64,000 bases of DNA, taken from contig CAZPKF010000013.1 in the NCBI GenBank assembly GCA_964587155.1, positions 1 through 64,000 on the forward strand. Direction: 5' to 3'. Every line of letters begins with the position of its first letter. Within the stretch, counting starts at the first letter, position 1. A model generated the notes under the pieces. It had not been told where the DNA came from. It ran no database searches and saw only the letters and a list, made by a program, of their open reading frames with translations. Shown here piece by piece: positions 17,051-24,888 of the stretch. The translations under genes and the position numbers were made by a program. The DNA is from Hallerella sp964587155. GTDB taxonomy: Bacteria > Fibrobacterota > Fibrobacteria > Fibrobacterales > Fibrobacteraceae.

Positions 17051-18312
17051 CCTTTTTGCACAGTCCGTCCGCCCCATTCGGTGGAATGCCTGTGTTCGCG
17101 TTCCACCGTTTTTTCAAAATCCGCGAGCGGAGAACAATGTTTTTCGATTGACAATTGCGTTTGATGCAAACGGTTCAGGCAATCCATCTTGTCGCGGTTT
17201 CCGAGTTTCGCCTTTTCAATGGAATCGCCCAAAATGCGGATGGATTCATCGTAAATGCGAGTGGGAACAGGGAACGGATGACCGTCCTTTCCGCCGTGAG
17301 CGAACGAAAATCGGGCAGGATCCCTGAAACGAGAAGGAGTCCCGTTGATGACTTCGCTGACAAGGGTCAAGGATTGCAGGGTGCGCGGCCCAAGTCCCGG
17401 GGTCAACAGCAAGTTTTCAAAGCTTTGCGGTTGCGCTTCATAGGCGGTGGCGAGAACGCTTCCCAGACGTTTCAAATCCACGTCGGCAGCAAGAACTTCA
17501 TGATGAGCGGGCATTCGAACGTTGCGCCCAGAAGAAATTGTAATTGCAGGAAGGTTCGTGTCGAACAGGTCCATTTGCTCTGCAGGAACGATGACGGAAG
17601 ATTTGGGCTTTGCAATCAAAGAAACTTCGCGCATCACCCGATCCGGGGATTCTTGGGAAAGTTCCAAGATGGAACTTCTTGTGCTGCCCGCCGCAAAATC
17701 GGTTAAATTCAAAATTTGCCCGCGGTTTTCTCCGACAATTGCCGTATGCGGTTCTTCAACGAAAGAACGCAGGTTTGAAGAGCACCAGTGGTAACGCCTG
17801 GCCGCTTTCGCCATCGGATTCATTCCCTGCTGCACTACGGCCCAATCGCCTTCATCGGTCACGATAAAATTGTGCTGGTAAAGTTGGAATCCGTCTTGGA
17901 TGGCCGTGCTGTCCACTTTGGCGCAAAGCCTGCTCGTGCGCACGAGCGAATTTCCGTCTAGCCCCGTCAAATCGGCTATTTTCAAAAGTTCGCCCGGAGT
18001 TTCCCGGGAATACTTCCCTCGCCCGCCGCAAACGCAAATGCCTAGTTCACCTGCGATCGGATTCAGCCCCCGTTTGAGCGCATACAAAACGCTTGTCGTA
18101 ATTCCCGAAGAATGCCAGTCCATTCCCAAGACTGCGCCAAAAGACTGGAACCACAGAGGATCGCTCAGGCGCACTAAAAATTCTTTTTTCCCATAATTTT
18201 CAACGATAGATTCGGCGATGAGCCTTCCCAAGTCGCGCATGCGGTCGGCAAGCCAACGGGGAACGGTTCCCGTGTGCAAAGGCAAATCGGCGAATCCTGT
18301 GCGCTTTGGCAT
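17047..18312 (-). CDS. DUF763 family protein
   Basis: The 421-residue product matches the conserved, functionally uncharacterised DUF763 family, which is common in archaea and scattered in bacteria. Hallmarks are the N-terminal RTGFADLPLHTGTVPRWL, the central DWHSSGITTSVLYALKRGL, DEGDWAVVQQGMN, RRYHWCSS and the HHEVLAADVDLKRLG-TPGLGPRTLQSL region. That last segment resembles a helix-hairpin-helix-like nucleic-acid-binding motif. A role in nucleic-acid metabolism has only been guessed for the family. It is the last gene of a three-gene minus-strand operon and starts 1 nt after the ALDH stop. Confidence 0.8.
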   Translation of the reverse strand: MPKRTGFADLPLHTGTVPRWLADRMRDLGRLIAESIVENYGKKEFLVRLSDPLWFQSFGAVLGMDWHSSGITTSVLYALKRGLNPIAGELGICVCGGRGKYSRETPGELLKIADLTGLDGNSLVRTSRLCAKVDSTAIQDGFQLYQHNFIVTDEGDWAVVQQGMNPMAKAARRYHWCSSNLRSFVEEPHTAIVGENRGQILNLTDFAAGSTRSSILELSQESPDRVMREVSLIAKPKSSVIVPAEQMDLFDTNLPAITISSGRNVRMPAHHEVLAADVDLKRLGSVLATAYEAQPQSFENLLLTPGLGPRTLQSLTLVSEVINGTPSRFRDPARFSFAHGGKDGHPFPVPTRIYDESIRILGDSIEKAKLGNRDKMDCLNRLHQTQLSIEKHCSPLADFEKTVEREHRHSTEWGGRTVQKG

Positions 18313-18313
18313 C

Positions 18314-19669
18314 TTACTTCAGAAAAAAGTGGACAAGTTTCGATTTCCATTTGGAAACCGGAGGGTAGCGAAAGGGAATGTCGATCCAGGTTCCGCGTTC
18401 TAAAAAACTTTCTTCGTGCGAAAACGCCTTGAATCCCGATTCGCCGTGATAGCGCCCCATGCCGCTTTTCCCCACGCCGCCGAAAGGCAAATACGGCGAC
18501 GCAATTTGCAACAACGTATCGTTGACGGTCATCGCTCCAAAATGCAGTTTATTTTGCAATCTGCGGACAAAACGCTTGTCATCGGAAAAGACGTAAGCGG
18601 CCAAAGGCCTCGGCAATCGGGAAAGGTTTTCATGCAGTTCCGATTCGGAACGGTATGTTATCAGCGGCAAAATGGGGCCAAAAATTTCTTCTTGCATCAC
18701 GGGAGATTCCCAGCCGACGTCGACAAGGATGGTCGGGTCGAATTTTTCTTCAAACGACTTTCCGCCGCAAAGGATTTTTTCTCCCCGTACCAAATTTTCC
18801 AAACGGCGCAAATGTTCTTCGTCGACAATCTTTGGAAAACTTTTCGTCCGGGCGCCTGCTGGGGCGAACTCATTGAACGCATTCACCAAGGCATTCTGAA
18901 ATTTTTCGGCGGCACGAATATCCACATAGGCGAAATCCGGCGCGACACAGGTTTGCCCCGCATTGACCAATTTTCCAAACGCCAAACGCCGCGCCGAAAG
19001 TTCAAGGTTTGCCGAAGCGTCCACGACACAAGGGCATTTCCCTCCCAATTCCAAAATAGACGGAGTCAAATTTTTCGCCGCAAGTTCCAATACGCGGACA
19101 CCCACCTTGGAACTGCCCGTAAAGAAAATCAGCTGAAAGGGTTCCGACAAAAGGCATTCGGCAAGCGCGTGATCGCCGGTGGCTATTTGAACTTCTCCGT
19201 CTGGGAAAATATCCGCCGCCATCTTGCAGAGCAATTTCGAAACGTTGACGGATTTTGCAGAGGGCTTGATGACAGCCGTATTCCCGGCGGCCAGAGCGCA
19301 TACAAGGGGTTCTAGCGAAAGTAAAAAAGGATAATTCCACGGAGAAAGAATCAAGACGGGGCCGTAAGGTTTGCTTTTGGTAAAACTCTTCGCCGGGAAC
19401 AGAAAAAGCGGCGTTCGCACAGGATGACGCTTCACCCAACTTTTCAAATGTTTCCGGGCAAACGAAATTTCCGAAAGGACTAGCCCAATTTCGGTCATGT
19501 AAGATTCATCCCCGCTTTTGGAAAGATCCGCTTCGAGGGCGTTTTCTATATCCCTTTCGTGATTCCGAATCCAGGCGTGCAAAGATTCCAACTGGCGAAG
19601 TCGCCAATTCAAATTCAAAGTAGTTCCTGAGTCAAAGCGGGCTTTAGCCTTTTCAAAAAAAACGCTCAT
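18314..19669 (-). CDS. Aldehyde dehydrogenase, ALDH3-like
   Basis: This 451-residue NAD(P)-dependent dehydrogenase oxidises aldehydes to acids. Family landmarks are SPWNYPFLLSLEPLVCALAAGNTAVIKPS, FTGSSKVG, catalytic E207 in ILELGGK, nucleophile C241 in NAGQTCVAPD, and QEEIFGPILP. Length and the missing N-terminal arm fit the class 3 (fatty-aldehyde/coniferyl) group. The C-terminus has a hydrophobic/basic tail (RYPPVSKWKSKLVHFFLK) that could associate with membrane. It lies between an unknown exported protein and DUF763 with 1-nt gaps on both sides, so all three are cotranscribed. Confidence 0.85.
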   Translation of the reverse strand: MSVFFEKAKARFDSGTTLNLNWRLRQLESLHAWIRNHERDIENALEADLSKSGDESYMTEIGLVLSEISFARKHLKSWVKRHPVRTPLFLFPAKSFTKSKPYGPVLILSPWNYPFLLSLEPLVCALAAGNTAVIKPSAKSVNVSKLLCKMAADIFPDGEVQIATGDHALAECLLSEPFQLIFFTGSSKVGVRVLELAAKNLTPSILELGGKCPCVVDASANLELSARRLAFGKLVNAGQTCVAPDFAYVDIRAAEKFQNALVNAFNEFAPAGARTKSFPKIVDEEHLRRLENLVRGEKILCGGKSFEEKFDPTILVDVGWESPVMQEEIFGPILPLITYRSESELHENLSRLPRPLAAYVFSDDKRFVRRLQNKLHFGAMTVNDTLLQIASPYLPFGGVGKSGMGRYHGESGFKAFSHEESFLERGTWIDIPFRYPPVSKWKSKLVHFFLK

Positions 19670-19670
19670 A

Positions 19671-20510
19671 TTACCGTTTGCGAACGTGCATCAAAAAGGA
19701 ACCGTGTGCATTGGAAAGCATTTCCACCGATGCGCCGCCGGGGAGGGTCTTGTAAAAAATGCGTACAAATTTTCCCTGATCCGGCAAAGATAGGAGTGCG
19801 GAAATTTCCCCGTCTCCGATTTTGGCGTCATCCGTCCATTCCGCAGAAAGCCAGTGCCAAATTTGCCAATTGAAAATTCCCCGCGTGCTGGCGATGAACG
19901 CCTGGACCATCAGCGAATATTCGTAGGCGTAAAAATCTTTCCGCATCTGGATTTCTTGTCGCTTTTGATGTTCGGGCAAGCGTTCAAAATGGGGAACCGG
20001 CGCAAGAGCCTGCCCATCGGGTTTCAGATAAGAAAATTGGATTTCGTTCTCCCGGACATCCACTTGCAAATTGGAATCGTCGAAATGCACAAAATGTCCG
20101 CGACGAGTTTCTTTGTAATCGCGGAACACGAGTTCGGGATTCAATGGTTCTTCTAAACGCAACGGGACTTTTGCCGTGGAAAGTCCTCCAATTTCGTGAA
20201 ACGAAAGCAATTCTCCCGATTTCTTTTTGGAAAGGACGGCAAGCAAGAAGGTTTTGTCCGGCTTGCTCAGCAGCCAGGCGTGTTTTACGTTTTTCCGAAT
20301 GGACTTGTCTTTGTTCAAAAGGAACTTCCCCAGCTCCGGATCGAGAACGCCCTTGTCGTCCCATTCCATCCATGTTCCTCCAGCGCCAACGGAATCCAGC
20401 GTTTTAAAAAGCGATTCGGAAGTGAAATCCGCCGACGAAAAAAATTCGACGGGCTTTGCCGAAAAGGCGAAGAGGGAAAGAAAAAACAGGCAGAAGGTGA
20501 AAATTTTCAT
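19671..20510 (-). CDS. Exported protein of unknown function
   Basis: The 279-residue product begins with a signal peptide (MKIFTFCLFFLSLFAFSAKP). The mature part is mixed alpha/beta, with a charged helix (LPEHQKRQEIQMRKDFYAYEYSLMVQAFIAS) and a Trp-rich segment (FNWQIWHWLSAEW). I do not recognise the family. It may be periplasmic, as there is no lipobox. It is the first gene of the operon with ALDH and DUF763 and diverges from ligA. The gap to ligA is about 50 nt and holds both promoters. Confidence 0.55.
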   Translation of the reverse strand: MKIFTFCLFFLSLFAFSAKPVEFFSSADFTSESLFKTLDSVGAGGTWMEWDDKGVLDPELGKFLLNKDKSIRKNVKHAWLLSKPDKTFLLAVLSKKKSGELLSFHEIGGLSTAKVPLRLEEPLNPELVFRDYKETRRGHFVHFDDSNLQVDVRENEIQFSYLKPDGQALAPVPHFERLPEHQKRQEIQMRKDFYAYEYSLMVQAFIASTRGIFNWQIWHWLSAEWTDDAKIGDGEISALLSLPDQGKFVRIFYKTLPGGASVEMLSNAHGSFLMHVRKR

Positions 20511-20547
20511 TTTTTTAAAATAGATAGAAATCGGCTGGGAGAATTTC

Positions 20548-20559
20548 TATTTTTGAAGT
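20548..20559 (+). promoter_or_regulatory. ligA promoter element TATTTTTG, predicted leaderless
   Basis: TATTTTTG at 20548-20555 is followed by AAGT and the ATG at 20560. The 15-mer TATTTTTGAAGTATG is identical to the one at the recG start. No Shine-Dalgarno sequence is present. Confidence 0.6.
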
Positions 20560-22557
20560 ATGAGCGCAAATAATTCCGACGATTTTTCTCGATACAGGGA
20601 ACTTCAAAAACAATTGCAAGAAGCGAGCGAAGCTTATTATAAAAACGGCTTTTCTCCCATGAGCGATCAAGATTTTGACTTTGGATTAAAAGAACTCGAA
20701 GCGATTGAATCGGCTCATCCCGAATGGAAAAATCCGGACTCTCTGACAAGCCGCGTCGGAAACGATTTGCAAAGTGGATTTCAAAAAGTCGCGCACAGAA
20801 TTCCGATGTTGTCCATAGCGAATGCCTACAGCCGCGAAGAAGTGGCGGACTTTATCCGGCAAGCGACGGCTAGTGTCCCAAGCGCCACAGAATGGGTATG
20901 CGAACGGAAAATCGACGGAATCAGCATGTCGATCACCTATCACAACGGAATTCTTGTCCGCGCAGCCACGCGGGGTGACGGAACCGTTGGCGATGATGTG
21001 ACCGAAAACGTCAAAACAATCAAAGATGTGCCTCACCGGTTGGCAGGAGCGCCGGATGGCGATTTGGAAGTCCGCGGCGAAGTTTACATGGATTTCAAAA
21101 CGTTTGAATTTTTGAACGATGAGCTGGAGGCCCGCGGGCAAAAAGGGTTTCAAAATCCGCGCAATACGGCATCGGGAACGCTCAAACTCAAAGATCCTGC
21201 AGAATGCGCCAAGCGGAATCTCCGTTTTTTTGCGTATCACATTCCAGAAAGCATCGGCAAAAACAAGCATTCCGAAAATTTGCAAGCCCTTCAGAATTTA
21301 GGGTTTCGTACAAATGAATTCTGGATTGCCCACGGTGTCGAAGAAATCATGGCTGTCGCAGACAAAATCCTCGCCGGTCGCGATGCTCTTGATTATCCAA
21401 TCGACGGCATGGTCATCAAACAGAACGATTTGAAGTTGCAGCAGGAATTGGGATCGACTGTCAAAAGTCCGCGTTGGGCGCTAGCCTACAAATTCAAAGC
21501 GGAGCGCGCTTATACGAAACTCCTCTCCGTTGATTTTCAAGTCGGCAGAACGGGAAGGATCACGCCGGTCGCCAACTTTGAACCTGTTTGGCTTGCCGGA
21601 ACAACGGTCAAACGGGCGACTCTCCACAATTTTGACGAAATTTGCCGATTGGACGTCCGCGTAGGCGATACGGTCGGCGTTGAAAAGGGCGGCGAAATCA
21701 TTCCGAAGATTGTCGAAGTCGACATTGTAAAACGCCCTCCGGGAGCAGCTCCCATTGAAATGCCGGAATGCTGTCCGGTGTGCGGAATGCCCGTGCAAAA
21801 AAAAGAGGGACTTGTTGACCTGCGGTGTGAAAACCTGCATTGCCCGGCCATGAAACAATGCCTGTTCGAACATTTCGTCTCGCGCGAAGCGATGAACATC
21901 GAAAATTTAGGCCCAGCCCTAATAGCGGAACTTATCGATTCTAAAAAAATTTCCAGCCTTTCGGATCTTTACCGCCTTCAAAAAGAAGACCTGATTCCCC
22001 TTTCCCGCGTCGGTGATAAAAGTGCGCAAAATGTGATTGACGCCATTGAAAAAAGTAAAACGCAAAGTCTGGAAAACTTTTTATTCGGCCTGGGAATCCG
22101 TTTTGTCGGCAGGACAAAAGCGCGCATTTTCGCCAAACACTTCCGCACCCTAGACCGCTTGGAATCGGCTTCTCTCGAAGAGCTTTCAAATATCCCGGAT
22201 ATAGGCGAACGCATCGCTAAAAGCGTTTACGACTTTTTCCGCGACACGGCAAACAAGGCGGAAGTCGACGCCTTGGTCGCCGAAGGGCTCCCTACGGAAT
22301 TCAAGGGAGAAATCAAGGAACTTTTTTTGGGACAAACGGCGGTCTTGACGGGGACTCTCCCCACTCTCGACCGCAACACGGCCCGCAAAATGATTGAAGA
22401 CAACGGCGGAAAAGTTTCCTCATCCGTCAGCAAAAAGACAACTTGGATTCTTGCCGGCGAAGATGCCGGGTCCAAATTGGCCAAGGCGACTCAGCTGGGA
22501 ATCCCCATCCATGACGAAGCCTGGCTCCTTGCAGAATTAGCAAAACAGGACTCATAA
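20560..22557 (+). CDS. ligA: NAD-dependent DNA ligase
   Basis: This 665-residue enzyme seals nicks in replication and repair. The order is domain Ia (about 10-70), the adenylation domain with CERKIDG (K117 is the AMP-accepting lysine), the OB-fold (VDFQVGRTGRITPVANFEPV), and a Zn-finger with four cysteines (CCPVCG to CENLHCP). Then come helix-hairpin-helix repeats and a C-terminal BRCT domain (LGQTAVLTGTLPTLDRNTARKMIEDNGGKVSSSVSKKTTWILAG). All domains are complete. The ATG sits 4 nt after TATTTTTG, so the mRNA is probably leaderless. The M3 peptidase gene starts on the last base of its TAA. Confidence 0.96.
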   Translation: MSANNSDDFSRYRELQKQLQEASEAYYKNGFSPMSDQDFDFGLKELEAIESAHPEWKNPDSLTSRVGNDLQSGFQKVAHRIPMLSIANAYSREEVADFIRQATASVPSATEWVCERKIDGISMSITYHNGILVRAATRGDGTVGDDVTENVKTIKDVPHRLAGAPDGDLEVRGEVYMDFKTFEFLNDELEARGQKGFQNPRNTASGTLKLKDPAECAKRNLRFFAYHIPESIGKNKHSENLQALQNLGFRTNEFWIAHGVEEIMAVADKILAGRDALDYPIDGMVIKQNDLKLQQELGSTVKSPRWALAYKFKAERAYTKLLSVDFQVGRTGRITPVANFEPVWLAGTTVKRATLHNFDEICRLDVRVGDTVGVEKGGEIIPKIVEVDIVKRPPGAAPIEMPECCPVCGMPVQKKEGLVDLRCENLHCPAMKQCLFEHFVSREAMNIENLGPALIAELIDSKKISSLSDLYRLQKEDLIPLSRVGDKSAQNVIDAIEKSKTQSLENFLFGLGIRFVGRTKARIFAKHFRTLDRLESASLEELSNIPDIGERIAKSVYDFFRDTANKAEVDALVAEGLPTEFKGEIKELFLGQTAVLTGTLPTLDRNTARKMIEDNGGKVSSSVSKKTTWILAGEDAGSKLAKATQLGIPIHDEAWLLAELAKQDS

Positions 22558-24251
22558 TGAAAAGAACGTTCATTCCCACCGATTTCAGGGCAGACAATCC
22601 GGAGCAAGTCCGGGATTATTACGAAATTCTCCAAACGGAAAAAGTGGCGCCAAACGCACAAGCTTTGCGTCAATGGATTTTCAAATGGAACGAGCTTTCG
22701 ACCATTCTCTCCGAAGCGGGATGCCGCCGTTACGTTGCGATGACCTCCCACACGCAAGACGAAGAAAAAGCCAAAGCGTACATGGATTTCGTACAAAATA
22801 TCGAACCGCTTTCCGAAGACTACGGAGACAAGTTGAAGCGAAAAATGATGGCTCACCCATCGGTTGCAGAACTTGAAGAGGAATTCGGCGTTTATTTTCG
22901 GGATGTCCGCACGAGCATAGCCCTTTTCAACAAAGAGAACATTGCCCTTTCTGCAAAAGAGGCGACCGAAGTCCAAGACTACCAGAAGATAACGAGCACG
23001 ATGACCGTTGAACACGATGGAGAAACCAAAACTCTCCAGCAGATGGCCGCGTATCTCACTTCTACAGACCGTGCACTCCGCGAAGACGCATGGCGGAAAA
23101 TAGCAAACCGCCGTTTGCAGGATAAAGATCGCTTAGACGAAGCGTTCGACAAATTGTTCAAACTTCGCATCCAGATGGCGAAAAACTCCGGATATTCCGA
23201 TTTTCTCGAATACATTTTTAAAGCGAAATCCCGCTTCGACTACACCCCCGCAGATTGCCGCACTTTCCACGAAAGCGTAGAAAAAATCGTTCTTCCGCAA
23301 TTAAAAGAGATTTATGCAGCCAAAGCGGAAAAAATGAAACTTCCCCGCTTGCGCCCTTGGGACACTCAAGTCGATGCACTTTCCCGTCCGCCACTCAAAC
23401 CCTTTCAAACGGGACAAGAACTCATCGAAAAAGTGGGGATGATTTTTGACAAACTTTCTCCCAAAACGGCATCGTGGTTCCGGACAATGCAAAAGGAACA
23501 TTTGATTGATCCGGATAGCCGCGTAGGAAAAGCTCCCGGCGGCTATCAAATCGGCTTTGAAGAGAGCGCCCGTCCATTCATCTTCATGAACGCAGCCGGT
23601 ACGGATGGCGATATTTACACGCTGCTGCACGAAAGCGGGCATTCCTTTCAGCAATTCGGCGTTTCGGACCTTCCCCTGACAGCTTATCACGACGTTCCGT
23701 CGGAATTCGCCGAAGTTTCCAGCATGAGCATGGAACTCATCGGATCAACGGACCTTTCGCCGTTTTACACAAGCGAAGAAGACGCAAAGCGGAGCCGTGC
23801 CAATGAACTTGAAGAAATCATTTGGCTTTTCCCTTGGGTCGCCTCCATCGATTCTTTTCAACATTTGCTGTATTCGCACCCGAACCACACCGCCGCAGAC
23901 CGCAAAGAAATGTGGCTTTCCGTCATGGACCGTTATGATGCGGGAATAGACTATTCTGGCTTGGATGAACAACGCGCTTACCTTTGGCAAAAACAGCTGC
24001 ACATTTTTGAAGTGCCTTTTTATTACATCGAGTATGGAATCGCTCAGCTCGGCGCTCTGCAGGTCTTTGCGAATTTCAAAAAAGATGCTCCAAAGGCCTT
24101 GGAAAACCTGTTCCGCGCCGAAGCCCTTGGCTCAAGCCGCCCGCTGCCGGAACTCTTTGCGACTGCGGGCGTCCGCTTTGATTTTTCCGCAGCCACGATA
24201 GAACCTCTGATTCGAGATGTCTGTGACGAATTGAAAAAACTCGAAGAATGA
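22557..24251 (+). CDS. M3-family oligoendopeptidase (PepF-like)
   Basis: This 564-residue zinc metallopeptidase cleaves short peptides in the cytoplasm. The active-site HESGH lies at 358-362, followed by the downstream glutamate region (SEFAEVSSMSMELIG) that supplies the third zinc ligand. FIFMNAAGTDGDIYTLLHE is typical of the M3B/PepF group. There is no signal peptide. The ATG at 22557 uses the last A of the ligA stop (TAATG), so the genes are translationally coupled. A weak intrinsic terminator follows its stop. A metabolic link with DNA ligase is not implied. Confidence 0.9.
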   Translation: MKRTFIPTDFRADNPEQVRDYYEILQTEKVAPNAQALRQWIFKWNELSTILSEAGCRRYVAMTSHTQDEEKAKAYMDFVQNIEPLSEDYGDKLKRKMMAHPSVAELEEEFGVYFRDVRTSIALFNKENIALSAKEATEVQDYQKITSTMTVEHDGETKTLQQMAAYLTSTDRALREDAWRKIANRRLQDKDRLDEAFDKLFKLRIQMAKNSGYSDFLEYIFKAKSRFDYTPADCRTFHESVEKIVLPQLKEIYAAKAEKMKLPRLRPWDTQVDALSRPPLKPFQTGQELIEKVGMIFDKLSPKTASWFRTMQKEHLIDPDSRVGKAPGGYQIGFEESARPFIFMNAAGTDGDIYTLLHESGHSFQQFGVSDLPLTAYHDVPSEFAEVSSMSMELIGSTDLSPFYTSEEDAKRSRANELEEIIWLFPWVASIDSFQHLLYSHPNHTAADRKEMWLSVMDRYDAGIDYSGLDEQRAYLWQKQLHIFEVPFYYIEYGIAQLGALQVFANFKKDAPKALENLFRAEALGSSRPLPELFATAGVRFDFSAATIEPLIRDVCDELKKLEE

Positions 24252-24254
24252 CAA

Positions 24255-24278
24255 AGAGCGGCCCCAAAGGGTCGCTTT
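24255..24278 (+). terminator. Weak intrinsic terminator after the M3 peptidase
   Basis: AGCGGCCC (24257-24264) pairs with GGGTCGCT (24269-24276) around CAAA, with one G:U pair and only a short T-run. Confidence 0.5.
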
Positions 24279-24354
24279 CCGTTTGGCGTATGATTGTCAA
24301 AAGGCTCCCGATGCTTGAATTTCAAAGAAATTTTCGAAATTTCGGGAAAAACTC

Positions 24355-24386
24355 TTGACAAAAATCCCCTTTCGTTACTATCTTTG
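24355..24386 (+). promoter_or_regulatory. Promoter of tRNA-Ser and rpoZ
   Basis: A perfect -35 TTGACA (24355-24360), an 18-nt spacer and TATCTTTG (24379-24386) lie 13 nt before the mature tRNA 5' end. This is the best housekeeping promoter in the window. Confidence 0.75.
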
Positions 24387-24399
24387 GCATGCATCCTTT

Positions 24400-24484
24400 G
24401 GAGGGATGGCCGAGTGGTTGAAGGCGCACGCTTGGAAAGCGTGTTTACTTAACTGTAACGAGGGTTCGAATCCCTCTCCCTCTT
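24400..24484 (+). tRNA. tRNA-Ser (anticodon GGA)
   Basis: The class II cloverleaf is complete. Acceptor GGAGGGA pairs with TCCCTCT (first pair G:U). The D arm is GCCGAGTGGTTGAAGGC. Anticodon stem CACGC/GCGTG encloses the loop TTGGAAA with GGA at 24434-24436. A long variable arm and the T arm GAGGG-TTCGAAT-CCCTC follow. It reads UCC and UCU codons. CCA is not encoded. rpoZ starts 20 nt later without its own promoter. Confidence 0.95.
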
Positions 24485-24504
24485 CTAACTTTACAAGGTG
24501 GCTT

Positions 24505-24825
24505 ATGTCCAATCATCGCGTTTACCTTGACGATATCTATGCTAGCGAAGCTTGCGAAGGCTCCACATTCCGTGCAGTTGTTATGATGGCTAAAGAAGCG
24601 CGCTTCATCAATGACCAGGCGCGTCAAGGCTATCTCAACTTGATTATGAAGCCGACGACCATCGCCATGGACAAATTTAAAGCGGACAAATTGGTTTTGT
24701 TGAGCAAGGCCGAAGCCGAAGCGCGTGAAGCAGCCAAAAAAACGGAGCGAATTTCTCAAAACGCAAATCATGCAGATGATTCTGCCGCCGCTGAAGATGC
24801 CGCCAACGATTCGTTTGGCTTGTAA
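24505..24825 (+). CDS. rpoZ: RNA polymerase omega subunit
   Basis: The 106-residue protein has the omega core: a first helix region (VYLDDIYASEACEGSTFRAVVMMAKEARFIND) followed by KPTTIAMDKFKADKLVL, equivalent to the conserved P-xxxIAxxEixxGK segment. It then has an acidic, Ala-rich tail. Omega stabilises the beta' subunit and helps RNA polymerase assembly. The ATG at 24505 follows AAGGTGG. It lies 20 nt downstream of tRNA-Ser and seems to share its promoter. A strong terminator follows after 21 nt. Confidence 0.75.
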   Translation: MSNHRVYLDDIYASEACEGSTFRAVVMMAKEARFINDQARQGYLNLIMKPTTIAMDKFKADKLVLLSKAEAEAREAAKKTERISQNANHADDSAAAEDAANDSFGL

Positions 24826-24846
24826 TTCTTCTAATCCGATTTTTAC

Positions 24847-24877
24847 GGCGGCTTTGCAAAAGCCGCCTTTTCTTTTT
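24847..24877 (+). terminator. Intrinsic terminator between rpoZ and trpCF
   Basis: GGCGGCTTT (24847-24855) pairs perfectly with AAAGCCGCC (24859-24867) around GCA, then TTTTCTTTTT. It lies only 11 nt before the trpCF ATG. Confidence 0.88.
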
Positions 24878-24888
24878 GGAAGTTCAAA

